A stretch of 64,000 nucleotides of DNA from Pseudanabaena frigida (GTDB lineage Bacteria; Cyanobacteriota; Cyanobacteriia; Pseudanabaenales; Pseudanabaenaceae): assembly GCA_003242085.1 (NCBI GenBank), contig QBML01000024.1:1-64000 (forward strand), given 5' to 3'. Both the position numbers and the translations under genes were made by a program. The notes under the pieces were generated by a model. It had not been told where the DNA came from and searched no databases. It worked only from the letters and a program-made list of their open reading frames with translations. How positions within the stretch are numbered: the first letter of the stretch is position 1; every line of letters starts with the position of its first letter. Of the stretch, positions 44,915 through 54,662 are shown one piece after another.

Positions 44915-47248
44915 ATGAGTATTTTGATATCGGAGTCGGGAGAATTAGAAGAATCGGAAAGTCGGCGATCGCAACGATCTCTGAACATCTTGATTATTGA
45001 AGATGTTGCTGCTGACGTGGATCTGGCATTGTTTGCTTTAGAATTAGCAAATATATCTTTTACCTATGATGTTACGGCGACAGCGATCGATTGTCAGAAA
45101 TATTTACAAGAGAAAAGCTACGATGTAGTTTTGTCTGACTACCGATTACCAAGTTTTAACGGTTTACAGGCTTTTAATTTTTTAAAACAATCAGGACAAG
45201 ATATTCCCTTTATCTTGATTACGGGGAGCTTGGGCGAAGAGTCTGCTGTTGAATGTATCAAAGCAGGGATGACCGACTATGTTTTAAAGGATCGCTTGTT
45301 TCGATTGCCTAGCGTGGTGCAACGTGCGCTTCAAGAGTTTGCCTTACGTCAGCAACAAAAAGCAGCGATCGCTAAAATTGAACAGCAAGCATGGCGCGAA
45401 ACGATTATCAATCGTATTGTCCAAGCAATGCGAGAGACTTTAGTTTTAGAAGATGTTTTACAAACGACAGCAGATCTATTACACGAAGCTTTACAAGTTA
45501 CTTACTGCTTAATTTTTCAGCCAGATAGTTCGCAGCGAATGCGGGTGAACTATGTCAATAAAAGTATTAGGGAATATAAAGACCAAATACATGGATTGGA
45601 TTGTGATTTCTATGAATATTACCAAGATGAGTTAACACAAGGAAAACAAGTAGCTATTCATCCGCTTAGTGAGGATATTGAACAGAAAACACAAAAAGTA
45701 GCAGAAGAATATGGTATTCAATCCCTGATGATTACACCTCTCTTTTATCAACAAATTTACTTGGGCGGCATCAGTCTGTACCAAATGGATCAAAAGCGAG
45801 TCTGGTCAGACAATGAATTGTCTTTAGTTCAAGCGATCGCCGATCAATGTGCGATCGCGATTCATCAATCAGAACTCTATCAAAGTGCTCAATCAGAACT
45901 GATGGAGCGTAAAAAAATGGAAGCACAACTAAGGCATGATGCACTTCATGATGTCTTAACTGGCTTACCCAATCGCTCTTTATTCCTCGATCGCCTCCGA
46001 CATGCTTTACAGCTATCACAGAGGCGAGCGCACCTAAATTCGGAAAATCTTTCTGAGTGTTTTGCGGTTCTATTTTTGGATTTAGATCGTTTTAAGTTAA
46101 TCAATGACAGCCTAGGACACTTAGCAGGCGATCGATTATTAATAATTGTGGCAAAACGATTGGTTGATTGTCTGAGGAGTGGCGACACAGTGGCGCGTTT
46201 GGGTGGCGATGAATTTGTGATGTTGCTCGAAGAAGTTCAAGATATTAATGATGTGATTGAAGTCGTCCAAAGAATTCAAGAAACATTAAAAGTCCCAATA
46301 TTAGTCGATAATCATGAAATATTTATTAGTACAAGTATTGGCGTTGCTTTAAACTCTAACAACTATACCCAGCCTGATGAACTGTTGCGTGATGCAGATA
46401 CAGCAATGTATCGGGCTAAGGAGAAAGGGCGGGAAAGGTATGAAATATTTGCGCCTTCTATGCACACAGAGGCTATCAAAAAGCTAAGGATAGAGAACGA
46501 TCTGCGACGGGCAATTGAGCGGCAAGAGTTTCGGGTTCATTACCAACCGATTGTCAGCCTCAAGTCAAGACAAATATTGGGCTTTGAGGCGCTCGTGCGC
46601 TGGCAACATCCCGAACAAGGTTTAATTACACCCGCTGATTTTATTACACTTGCAGAGGATGCAGGTGTAATTGAGGCGATCGACCTTTGGGTATTAGAAA
46701 AAGCCTGCACTCAGTTACGAACATGGCAAGATCGATTCCCAACCGCTAAAGATATTACTATGAATGTCAATCTGTCTGGCAAACAGTTTAGTAAGCCAGA
46801 TTTAGTTAGCAAAATTGAGCAAATACTGCAGAAAACTAATGTCGCTAATTCCAGTTTAAAGATAGAAGTTACTGAAAGCGTATTGATTGAGAAGACTTCT
46901 TTGGCGACTCAAATCTTAAGTGAACTACAAGCGCTCAATATCAAAGTTTGCATTGATGATTTTGGTACGGGTTATTCTTCGTTGAGCTATTTACACCGTT
47001 TCCCAATTCATACGCTCAAGATCGATCGATCGTTTATTTCTCGACTAGATAGTAATTCTGGAGATGGAGAAATTGTCAAAGCGATTATTATTTTAGGAAT
47101 AAATCTTGGTTTAAATGTGATTGCGGAAGGTGTAGAGACTGAGGCTCAACTTAGCTTTCTTGAGACTCACAATTGCCATGCAGGTCAGGGATATTATTTG
47201 TTTAAGCCATTGCAGGCTGATGCGATCGCGACATTATTAGAAAGATAG
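44915..47248 (+). CDS. REC-GAF-GGDEF-EAL c-di-GMP enzyme
   Basis: A 777-residue cytoplasmic protein that can make and break cyclic di-GMP. The receiver has Asp75 in VVLSDYRLPSF. A GAF domain (about residues 165-320) lacks the Cys-His pair of bilin binders. The diguanylate cyclase has an intact GGDEF motif (residues 430-434) and an RSGD inhibitory site just before it. The phosphodiesterase starts at EAL (558-560) and keeps NVNLSGKQF, EVTESVLI, IDDFGTGYSSLSYL, KIDRSFI and EGVETEAQ. Both activities are thus possible; which dominates cannot be told. It lies next to sensor kinases that could phosphorylate its receiver. Confidence 0.95.
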   Translation: MSILISESGELEESESRRSQRSLNILIIEDVAADVDLALFALELANISFTYDVTATAIDCQKYLQEKSYDVVLSDYRLPSFNGLQAFNFLKQSGQDIPFILITGSLGEESAVECIKAGMTDYVLKDRLFRLPSVVQRALQEFALRQQQKAAIAKIEQQAWRETIINRIVQAMRETLVLEDVLQTTADLLHEALQVTYCLIFQPDSSQRMRVNYVNKSIREYKDQIHGLDCDFYEYYQDELTQGKQVAIHPLSEDIEQKTQKVAEEYGIQSLMITPLFYQQIYLGGISLYQMDQKRVWSDNELSLVQAIADQCAIAIHQSELYQSAQSELMERKKMEAQLRHDALHDVLTGLPNRSLFLDRLRHALQLSQRRAHLNSENLSECFAVLFLDLDRFKLINDSLGHLAGDRLLIIVAKRLVDCLRSGDTVARLGGDEFVMLLEEVQDINDVIEVVQRIQETLKVPILVDNHEIFISTSIGVALNSNNYTQPDELLRDADTAMYRAKEKGRERYEIFAPSMHTEAIKKLRIENDLRRAIERQEFRVHYQPIVSLKSRQILGFEALVRWQHPEQGLITPADFITLAEDAGVIEAIDLWVLEKACTQLRTWQDRFPTAKDITMNVNLSGKQFSKPDLVSKIEQILQKTNVANSSLKIEVTESVLIEKTSLATQILSELQALNIKVCIDDFGTGYSSLSYLHRFPIHTLKIDRSFISRLDSNSGDGEIVKAIIILGINLGLNVIAEGVETEAQLSFLETHNCHAGQGYYLFKPLQADAIATLLER

Positions 47249-47278
47249 AAGAGTTGCAAAGCAACTTCTCTTCTTTTC

Positions 47279-47333
47279 AAAACCCAAATAAATAAAGGCG
47301 GCGCTTCGCGCCGCCTTTATTTATTTGGGTTTT
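47279..47333. terminator. Perfect 25-bp palindrome between GGDEF-EAL gene and fabD
   Basis: Arms 47279-47303 and 47309-47333 are exactly complementary around CTTCG. The genes are convergent, so it can end both. The run CCCAAATAAATA is shared with the hairpin at 4754-4810. A smaller GTTGC/GCAAC hairpin lies just upstream near 47253-47265. Confidence 0.88.
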
Positions 47334-47370
47334 CTGTTCTACGCAAAACTTGCGTTGTTATCCCAAAGGA

Positions 47371-48252
47371 TCAAAAAGCGATCGCTTGTTCTAAGGTGCT
47401 GATATTGACAAGCGCTAAGCTGGGAGCAGTTCGCTTAACTAATCCTGTCAAAACCTTGCCCGAACCAACTTCGATCGCTTGCCCATAGCCTTGAGCCTCA
47501 AGATACAAACAAATTTCTCGCCAACGGACTGGGAATGTCATTTGCCTCATCAGGCGATCGCGTAAAACTTGTCCTGAAGTCGTGGCATCGTTTGGCTCTA
47601 CATTGGAAATGACAGGAACTTCCGCGTCATTAAAAATGGTCTGTTCTAAAGCGATCGCAAACTTCGCTGATGCGTCAGCCATTAGTGGCGAATGAAATGC
47701 TCCACTCACAGCTAGAGGAATTGCCCTTTTAGATTTCACCTGTTCGCAAATCGATTTTACTGCTGCTTCCGTTCCTGAAATGACTACCTGATCTTTACTG
47801 TTATCATTGGCAAGAATTACATTTTCGGCTTGCGCGATCGCAACTTCTAATTGAGCGCGATCGAATCCAATCAAGACCATCATTGCGCCGCCGCTTGCTT
47901 CTGACATCAATAGCGATCGTTGCTTCACCAGTTCTAAACCTGTTGCAAAGTCTACCGCCCCTGCACAGTAGAGGGCGCTATATTCGCCTAAACTATGCCC
48001 AGTTACTGCATCGGGTTTTGCGCCTTTCTCTTTCAATACATCCGCAAGAATTGCTGAAATCACATACAAACAAGGCTGTGTAAATTGGGTTTTTGCCAGT
48101 TCAGTCGTATCAGTCTGTGATTTTTCTAAAATCGACCAGCCCAGAATTTGCTCTGCTTTCGTAAATTTATCTTTGCCAATCTCGGCTAGGTCTAAGCCCA
48201 TACCCACTGCTTGAGATCCCTGCCCAGGGAACATCCATACATTTTTGGTCAT
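47371..48252 (-). CDS. fabD: Malonyl-CoA:acyl carrier protein transacylase
   Basis: A 293-residue FabD, which loads malonyl groups onto ACP for fatty acid synthesis. The active Ser87 is in VTGHSLGEY; the start WMFPGQGSQAVGMG is diagnostic. Later motifs AVSGAFHSPLM (catalytic His region) and VEVGSGKVLTGLVKR are present. fabH, which often precedes fabD, is not upstream here; instead there are about 430 gene-free bases with a palindrome. Confidence 0.97.
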   Translation of the reverse strand: MTKNVWMFPGQGSQAVGMGLDLAEIGKDKFTKAEQILGWSILEKSQTDTTELAKTQFTQPCLYVISAILADVLKEKGAKPDAVTGHSLGEYSALYCAGAVDFATGLELVKQRSLLMSEASGGAMMVLIGFDRAQLEVAIAQAENVILANDNSKDQVVISGTEAAVKSICEQVKSKRAIPLAVSGAFHSPLMADASAKFAIALEQTIFNDAEVPVISNVEPNDATTSGQVLRDRLMRQMTFPVRWREICLYLEAQGYGQAIEVGSGKVLTGLVKRTAPSLALVNISTLEQAIAF

Positions 48253-48678
48253 TTTTTACAAATTTTTTTAAATTAGGTTAGCTATCGATCTTTACATATA
48301 TTTAGCGCTAATTAACTGATGTTACCGCAATCACCGATCCAACGAACCACAAGAAAAATTTTGAAAGCGTGGCGAAGCAATGCTTTCAAAATTTTTCTTG
48401 GTTTGGGTTTGAGCGCAAAACGCTGTATGTGGAAGTGGCTATTCCCACGATCCGAAGCTCAGCTAGCGTTACTTCTTATAAAGTCTTTACTGATGTTACG
48501 GGGAAAGACTTCCCGCAATGGCAAAAGTCTAGGACTGTTACGGGACACAGCCCCTAAAAATTTGAATTGTTTGGGTAGTGGCAAGCCCCCGAGATTGCCC
48601 TGTCACGCTATTAGCAAGAGATTTATCATCTACATTCCACGTAGCAACATTTCCTTAGATAGAAAAACTTGCAGATCC
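48253..48678. other. Gene-free stretch upstream of fabD with a palindrome
   Basis: About 430 bases with overlapping short frames of poor quality and no family match. It includes a palindrome: CAAGAAAAATTTTGAAAGC (48350-48368) pairs exactly with 48382-48400. The remainder may be decayed coding DNA, but no parent gene is recognised. Confidence 0.5.
48350..48400. repeat. 19-bp palindrome upstream of fabD
   Basis: Exact complementarity between 48350-48368 and 48382-48400, with AT-rich stem and a loop containing GGCGAAGC. Same structural type as the other intergenic palindromes here. Confidence 0.8.
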
Positions 48679-48707
48679 TTTAGAGATTAGATTTTCTAAT
48701 CTCTAAA
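48679..48707 (-). terminator. Hairpin over the 3' end of the kaiB-like gene
   Basis: TTTAGAGATTAGA (48679-48691) pairs exactly with 48695-48707. It overlaps the last codons and stop of the kaiB-like gene, so the coding end and terminator share bases. Confidence 0.7.
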
Positions 48708-49000
48708 CCCGTTAGAACCTTTTCCTGATTGGATAAATCCCCAATAATTTGTTTGAGGGGAAGAGGCAATTTCTTAATTAAAGTTGGAACCGCAATAATC
48801 TGCTCTTTTCTAGCAATATGTGGATGCTCAACTAAATCAATTACCTCAATCTGATAGCGTCCGTTGAGAAATTCTTCGCAGATTCTTTGTAAATTGGCGA
48901 TCGCTAAAAGTGACTTAGCAGATTTCCCTGCGACATATAGTCGCATTTCCCATATTTCTTCTTCAGGTAGAGTTAGATTCTCTATTGTATTGATATCCAT
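48680..49000 (-). CDS. kaiB: KaiB-family (thioredoxin-like) protein
   Basis: A 106-residue protein with a KaiB domain from about residue 17: [29 protein letters not shown], then [31 protein letters not shown] and the end [17 protein letters not shown]. KaiB binds the CI ring of KaiC and, in the clock, brings output kinases or phosphatases. The N-terminal 16 residues ([15 protein letters not shown]) are an extension absent from the standard KaiB1. It lies 42 bases downstream of a kaiC-like gene on the same strand, as in kaiC2-kaiB2 type operons. No kaiA is present. It is a non-canonical paralogue; whether it is rhythmic is unknown. Confidence 0.88.
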   Translation of the reverse strand: MDINTIENLTLPEEEIWEMRLYVAGKSAKSLLAIANLQRICEEFLNGRYQIEVIDLVEHPHIARKEQIIAVPTLIKKLPLPLKQIIGDLSNQEKVLTGLEIRKSNL

Positions 49001-49042
49001 TGATTTCTGAGTTCCTGTACCTCTCTTCGTTGGTTAAAAGGT

Positions 49043-50752
49043 TTATAAATCTGTTTGATCGGCTTTACGAAGGACAGACATTTTAACTTTACTGTCAGTT
49101 AAAACTTTTTGAGCCGTTTCTTCTTGTTGACTAAAGATCTCTAACTCTGCTTGCTCGATCGCTAGTTGAATTTCAAGAGCTTTAATTTGAGCCTGTACTA
49201 GCGATTGTTGCTGCTCAAGGCGTAGTTTTTTACGGTCAAATTCTTGCTTGCGGTTGAGTTGGGCTAATTTCTCTTGGGATTGTTGCGCGACTCGGGCGGT
49301 TCCAGTCAGGAAGTTACTCTGTCCTAAGTACACATCTACCAACTCTATGCCATGACTGGTTAAGACAAACTCACGCACTTGATTAGAATGTTGCATACCG
49401 CGAGACTTAAGAACATAAAGAGTCCGATTGCGCTCCCCATTAGTTTCTATAGTGCGAAGCTCCAACCAAGTATCCATCAGCGATGACACCCCCAATTCTG
49501 TATGCTCTAAAGGCGCACCGCTCTGGAGAAGGTTAGTAAAGAAAACAGTGATTTGTTGGGATTTAAACAAGTCGATCAAGCGCATGAGAAAGTTTTTAGT
49601 TTGGTTCAACGTTCCAGTGGTGGCAAGATTACTCATTGGATCGATTACCACAGAACTAGGCTGAAATTCCCTAACCCAAGTCTCGATCGTTTGCAAACGC
49701 ATTTCCAATCCATAGGCAGTGGGTCGTACCGACTCAAATCTCAATAGTCCATTCTTGATATGATGGGTCAAATCAAGTCCAACAGAGCGTTGATTTCTCA
49801 AGATTTGTTGAGGAGCCTCCTCAGTTGCCAAATACAGACAGCGTTCGCCGCGATCGCAGGTTGCCGATGCAAAAAAACCAGCTAATGTCGTCTTACCAGT
49901 TCCCGCCATTCCCGTTACCAAAATACTGCTACCCCGATAGTAGCCCCCATTATCTAACATTCCATCAAGGCGAGAAATTCCTGTTGAGACTCGTTCAGCA
50001 GATATTTCATAATCTAGACCAACTGAGGTAATCGGTACGACAGAAATACCATTTTCCTCAATCAAAAATGGGTATTCATTAGAGCCATGCCGAGAACCTC
50101 GATATTTAAATATTTGCAGATAGCGAGTTGTGATTTCCTCCGCAGTTCGCTGCTCTAATCGAATTACACAGTCTGAGACATATTCCTCAAGTCCCTGACG
50201 GGTTAAGTCATTTCTTCCCCGCTCTCCTGTGATAATCGCAGTTACGCCCTGTTCCTTTAACCAGCCAAACAAACGGCGCAGTTCAGCCCTTACAATATTT
50301 GCGTTATTTAGACCAGCGAACAAAACTTCAATCGTATCTAAAACTACCCGCTTTGCCCCGATTTCGGCAATAGCGCTGCCTAGCCTGATAAATAAGCCTT
50401 CAAGATCGTAATCTCCAGTTTCCTCTAGACCAATAGGATTGATATAAACATGGTCGATGATCAGTTTGCCATCAGACACTAACTGATCGAGATCCCATCC
50501 TAGAGACGTGACATTTTGGATGATTTCCTCGGCGGTTTCTTCAAAGGTCATCAATACGCCTGCTTCGGCATATTCAACTGCGCCACGTACCAGAAACTCA
50601 ACTCCAAAAAGAGTCTTACCACAACCTGCCGAGCCACAGACTAGAGTCGGTCGTCCTTGAGGTAATCCACCACTAGTAATTTCGTCTAGTCCTCGGATTC
50701 CTGTCGGACATTTGGGCAATTGGCGTTTGAAATTCTTGATTATTTCGACCAT
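49043..50752 (-). CDS. kaiC: KaiC-family double-RecA ATPase/autokinase with coiled-coil tail
   Basis: A 569-residue KaiC paralogue with two RecA-like halves. CI has GSAGCGKT (about residues 40-47) and paired glutamates in MTFEETAEE; CII has GMAGTGKTTL and TEEAPQQ. The phosphorylation segment reads LEHTELGVSSLMD: Thr418, Ser423 and Ser424 align with T426, S431 and T432 of the clock KaiC, so the last site is Ser instead of Thr, as in KaiC2-type proteins. After about residue 480 the A-loop region of KaiC1 is replaced by a long coiled coil (about 495-560). The kaiB-like gene follows. The divergent neighbour, 230 bases away, is a CBS-GAF hybrid kinase. It is likely a KaiA-independent signalling ATPase. 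Confidence 0.9.
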   Translation of the reverse strand: MVEIIKNFKRQLPKCPTGIRGLDEITSGGLPQGRPTLVCGSAGCGKTLFGVEFLVRGAVEYAEAGVLMTFEETAEEIIQNVTSLGWDLDQLVSDGKLIIDHVYINPIGLEETGDYDLEGLFIRLGSAIAEIGAKRVVLDTIEVLFAGLNNANIVRAELRRLFGWLKEQGVTAIITGERGRNDLTRQGLEEYVSDCVIRLEQRTAEEITTRYLQIFKYRGSRHGSNEYPFLIEENGISVVPITSVGLDYEISAERVSTGISRLDGMLDNGGYYRGSSILVTGMAGTGKTTLAGFFASATCDRGERCLYLATEEAPQQILRNQRSVGLDLTHHIKNGLLRFESVRPTAYGLEMRLQTIETWVREFQPSSVVIDPMSNLATTGTLNQTKNFLMRLIDLFKSQQITVFFTNLLQSGAPLEHTELGVSSLMDTWLELRTIETNGERNRTLYVLKSRGMQHSNQVREFVLTSHGIELVDVYLGQSNFLTGTARVAQQSQEKLAQLNRKQEFDRKKLRLEQQQSLVQAQIKALEIQLAIEQAELEIFSQQEETAQKVLTDSKVKMSVLRKADQTDL

Positions 50753-50982
50753 AACACTCGAACTATTTCAGCCATAACTTGTAACATACAGCGTTTTGCA
50801 GAAAACTAAATTCTAATCCTTATGTTGAAAGTGTTGAGAAGTAATACTTTCAACATAAATATTGATTTATGTGTTGTTTTAAAGCTCTGCATATCAATTG
50901 TGACAGATCTCAGGTTGGCTTTTACTTTAAGAGATAATAGATTTCATATTGCATAGCTATAGATCAACTTTCCTGAACTCCT
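50753..50982. promoter_or_regulatory. Divergent intergenic region between the kaiC-like and hybrid-kinase genes
   Basis: These 230 bases must carry both promoters. They contain a palindrome: TATGTTGAAAGT (50821-50832) pairs exactly with 50846-50857. No promoter boxes can be assigned with confidence. Confidence 0.5.
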
Positions 50983-53900
50983 GTGAACACAACATATAGT
51001 CTTCATACATTAGAGCAGGCGATCGCTCATAATCTGTTAGTTGTTAGCGTGGAGTCTTCGCTGCGGGATGTCGTGCGATTAATCAATCAAGCCCGTCATC
51101 GTGATTCTGTGCATTCAAGACAACTAGGCGAAAGAACTGAATTGCCTATAAGTTGCGTCTCCTGTGTTTTGGTTATGGCTGAGGCTAGACTGGTGGGAAT
51201 CTTAACTCAGTCCGATTTACTGCGGTTAATGGTCATGGACTTAGACATTAACGAAATTAAGGTTTCAGAGGTGATGACTCAACCTGTTGTCACAATGCGA
51301 CAGTCCGAATTTCAAGACGTGATTACACCGCTCAATCTGATTAGTCAGCATCACATTAGTCATTTGCCGCTGCTAAATGAGCATAATTATCCGATTGGAA
51401 TTATTACCTTAAAAGAGCTAATCAAGATTGCTGATGTTACAGTGCAACAAAGTCAAATTCAACAGATTGAGTATGAATCATTACTAACGGCGATCGCCAA
51501 TCGCATTCAAGCATCACTCGACCTTCAGACTATTCTGGATAGTTCGGTTACTGAAATTCGCCAGTTTTTACAAACAGATCGCGTGATTGCTTATCGTTTT
51601 GAACCCGACTGGAGCGGCATCGTCGTCGCAGAATCAGTCATTCGTGAATGTGATTCATTGCTCGGTAAAGTTCTCACCGATCCGCACTTTGGCTCTGCGA
51701 TGGTGGAGCCTTACAGAAATGGACGGATTCAAGTAACAGATGATATCTATGTGGGATTGACTGATTGCCACACCAAGTTTTTGGAACGTCTTCAGGTAAA
51801 AGCGATCGTAGTCGTGCCGATTTTGCAAGGAGATCGGCTTTGGGGATTGCTAGCCGCACAGGAATGCTTACAACCACGCTTTTGGGATAGATCGTCGGTT
51901 GACCTGCTGCAACAACTTGCCACACATATTAGTATTGCAATCCAGCAATCCAGCACAATGTTGCAGTTGCAGCAACTCAATCAAGGGTTGGAAAGTAAAA
52001 TAGAAGAGAGAACAATAGAATTAGCAAATAGTGAAAATCGTCTAAATCTGATTGTCTCTAATGTCTCTGAAGGTATCTTAATTGCTAATCGCGAAGGACG
52101 TATTGTTTTTGCGAATCCATCGGCAGCCAGAACGTTTGGAATGTCTATTGACCAACTCATTGGATTAAATATTGGTATACCCAATGTTCTAAATAATCAA
52201 TTTGAAATTACTTACTTAGCTCATGATGGAAATATCGGAGAAAGTGAGATGCATGTTGTGATGATTGAGTGGGATCGACAACCTGCATATTTGATCTCTT
52301 TGCACGACATTACAGAACGCCTGCAAGCTGAGATGAAACTGCTAAAAATTCAAGTAGATCTGGCGGAAGCTCAGCAAATTGCCCATGTTGGTAGTTGGGA
52401 GATGGATACGATCGCACGGACAATCTCTTGCTCAGATGAAATGTTTCGCCTCTTAGGACTTGAGCCTCGTCAAGCTGAGCAATCCATTGAAAATCTTGCT
52501 CGATATATTTGTCCACGAGACCGCGATATCCTAGAGCATCTGGTAGAACGCGCCATTCAATTTGGCGAACCCTATGAATTAGATGTACAGATTACTAGAG
52601 TTGATGGTTCAACTGGCTATCATTTTGTCAAGGGAACACCAAAATATAATGCTGTAGGCGAAGTAACCCACTTGTTTGGTACTGCGATGGACATTAGCGA
52701 TCGCAAAGCCAATGAGTCTAAGTTGCGCAGATACGAGCGGGTAGTGGCTGCTACTACTGATGCGATTATTCTTTACGATCGCAACTACAGATTCCAATTA
52801 GTTAACCAAGTCTATCTCGATTGGCATAATAAAAGACCAGAGGAAGTGATCGGTCATACTATAGATGAACTTAAGAGAGAAAGCTTTAAAAATATTATTC
52901 AGCCTAGACTAGATCTCAGTTTGGCAGGCGAAGTTCAACGCTACGAAGAGTGGTTTGACTATGGAGATGGCTGTCGGCGCTTTGTTCGAGTTTCCTATTC
53001 TCCCTACATCGAGATTGATGGCAGCATTACTGGGGTGCTAGGTAGTCTGCACGATCTGACCGAACTTAAGCAAATTGAAGAATCCCTACGTAAGAGCGAA
53101 GAACGCCTAAGTCGTTATTTCGATCAGCCTCTGCTCGGTATGGCAATTAGCAATCCTGACAAGAGTTGGCAAGATGTTAACAATTGTTTGTGTAATATGC
53201 TCGGTTACTCCCACGATGAAATGCTCCAAAAAACATGGGCTGATATCACCCATCCTGAGGATTTAGAAGTAAATCTCATTAACTTCAATAAAGCTTTGAC
53301 AGGAGATTTGGAAGGATATGTGATGGATAAGCGCTTCATTCGCAAGAATGGAAGTACCATTCACACGATTATCTCGGTGCAATGTTTCCGCCATCCCGAT
53401 CGGACTGCAAATTACTTTGTGCTGATGGTGCAGGATATTAGCGATCGCAAACAAGCGGAGTTACAACTGCGACTAACTAATGAAGAGCTCTCCCGTGCTA
53501 CCCGTTTGAAGGATGAGTTCTTGGCAAATATGAGTCACGAACTTCGCACCCCTCTTAACTCCATCCTTGGCATGACTGAAGCTCTGCAAGAGCAAATTTT
53601 CGGCGGTATCAATGAGAAACAACGTAATGCTCTACAGACCGTTGAACGTAGCAGCGAACATTTATTGATGCTGATCAATGACATTCTTGATGTCGCCAAA
53701 ATTGAATCGGGACAGATTGAGTTAGATTTTGCTCCTACTGATATAGCTTATCTCTGCCAATCTAGTCTTGCCTTCATCAAGCAGCAAGCTCTCAAAAAAC
53801 GTATTCAGTTAGAAGTTAAACTCCCCAAAAATCTACCCGACCAAATGTTGGACGAACGGCGCATTCGTCAGGTATTAATTAATTTACTCAATAATGCGAT

Positions 53901-54648
53901 GAAATTCACGCCAGAGGGCGGTCGCATTACCTTAGAAGCCACTACGCACAGAGATCTGGAATCATCCAATTCTGCCTATTGGATGCGCTTTGCGATAACC
54001 GATACAGGTATCGGTATTGCCCCAGAAAATATTAATAAACTGTTTCAACCCTTTATCCAAATTGACAGTGCTTTAAATCGTCAATATGCAGGTACGGGTT
54101 TGGGGCTAGCCCTAGTTAAGCAAATGGTGGAGTTGCATGGTGGCAGAGTTGGTTTAACTAGTGAACTAGGTGTGGGTAGTTGCTTCATGATTGATTTGCC
54201 CTATACAGCTAGTTCCTCTGAACCGTTGAAATCGTTAACTACTCCTGAACTTGAAGCTCAATTAGTAAACCAAGCTATTCAGTTCCCCTTAATCTTGATA
54301 GCAGAGGATAATGAAGCCAATATCGTCACAGTTTCTAGCTATTTAGAAGCCAAGGGCTATCGCCTACTCCTAGCCAAAAATGGACAAGAGGCGATCGCTT
54401 TAGCGAAATCCCATCAGCCTGACCTAATTTTGATGGATATCCAAATGCCCGTGATGGACGGACTAGAAGCAACTAGGCAAATTCGGCGTGATCCTGACTT
54501 AGTAAATATTCCAATTATTGCGATGACAGCTTTGGCGATGAAAGGCGATCGCGAAAAATGTCTAAATGCAGGAGCCAATGAATATCTGACAAAACCTGTC
54601 AAACTAAAAGCATTATCCCAAATGATTCAAACTTTTTGGACTTACTAG
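50983..54648 (+). CDS. Hybrid histidine kinase: CBS pair-GAF(cyanobacteriochrome-like)-PAS x4-HisKA-HATPase-REC
   Basis: A 1221-residue soluble kinase, GTG start. An N-terminal CBS pair (about residues 10-150, with LVGILTQSDLLRL and PIGIITLKELIKI) suggests adenosine-nucleotide sensing. The GAF (about 170-325) holds the canonical chromophore pair Cys262-His263 in LTDCHTKFLERL; the DXCF position reads DPHF, His235 instead of Cys, so at most one covalent link is possible. Four PAS domains follow (about 345-820). HisKA His852 is in NMSHELRTPLN; HATPase has DTGIGIAPENINKLFQPF and GTGLGLALVKQMVELHGG; the receiver has Asp1152 (LMDIQMPVMDG). The gene is divergent from the kaiC-like gene and the next kinase starts 14 bases after it, implying an operon. 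Confidence 0.93.
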   Translation: MNTTYSLHTLEQAIAHNLLVVSVESSLRDVVRLINQARHRDSVHSRQLGERTELPISCVSCVLVMAEARLVGILTQSDLLRLMVMDLDINEIKVSEVMTQPVVTMRQSEFQDVITPLNLISQHHISHLPLLNEHNYPIGIITLKELIKIADVTVQQSQIQQIEYESLLTAIANRIQASLDLQTILDSSVTEIRQFLQTDRVIAYRFEPDWSGIVVAESVIRECDSLLGKVLTDPHFGSAMVEPYRNGRIQVTDDIYVGLTDCHTKFLERLQVKAIVVVPILQGDRLWGLLAAQECLQPRFWDRSSVDLLQQLATHISIAIQQSSTMLQLQQLNQGLESKIEERTIELANSENRLNLIVSNVSEGILIANREGRIVFANPSAARTFGMSIDQLIGLNIGIPNVLNNQFEITYLAHDGNIGESEMHVVMIEWDRQPAYLISLHDITERLQAEMKLLKIQVDLAEAQQIAHVGSWEMDTIARTISCSDEMFRLLGLEPRQAEQSIENLARYICPRDRDILEHLVERAIQFGEPYELDVQITRVDGSTGYHFVKGTPKYNAVGEVTHLFGTAMDISDRKANESKLRRYERVVAATTDAIILYDRNYRFQLVNQVYLDWHNKRPEEVIGHTIDELKRESFKNIIQPRLDLSLAGEVQRYEEWFDYGDGCRRFVRVSYSPYIEIDGSITGVLGSLHDLTELKQIEESLRKSEERLSRYFDQPLLGMAISNPDKSWQDVNNCLCNMLGYSHDEMLQKTWADITHPEDLEVNLINFNKALTGDLEGYVMDKRFIRKNGSTIHTIISVQCFRHPDRTANYFVLMVQDISDRKQAELQLRLTNEELSRATRLKDEFLANMSHELRTPLNSILGMTEALQEQIFGGINEKQRNALQTVERSSEHLLMLINDILDVAKIESGQIELDFAPTDIAYLCQSSLAFIKQQALKKRIQLEVKLPKNLPDQMLDERRIRQVLINLLNNAMKFTPEGGRITLEATTHRDLESSNSAYWMRFAITDTGIGIAPENINKLFQPFIQIDSALNRQYAGTGLGLALVKQMVELHGGRVGLTSELGVGSCFMIDLPYTASSSEPLKSLTTPELEAQLVNQAIQFPLILIAEDNEANIVTVSSYLEAKGYRLLLAKNGQEAIALAKSHQPDLILMDIQMPVMDGLEATRQIRRDPDLVNIPIIAMTALAMKGDREKCLNAGANEYLTKPVKLKALSQMIQTFWTY

Positions 54649-54662
54649 GGGAGTTAACCGTG

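Noticed and set aside
48319-48690. 123-codon open frame between fabD and the kaiB-like gene
   Set aside because: Overlaps a perfect palindrome and the kaiB-like 3' end, competes with another overlapping frame, and the product is not protein-like.
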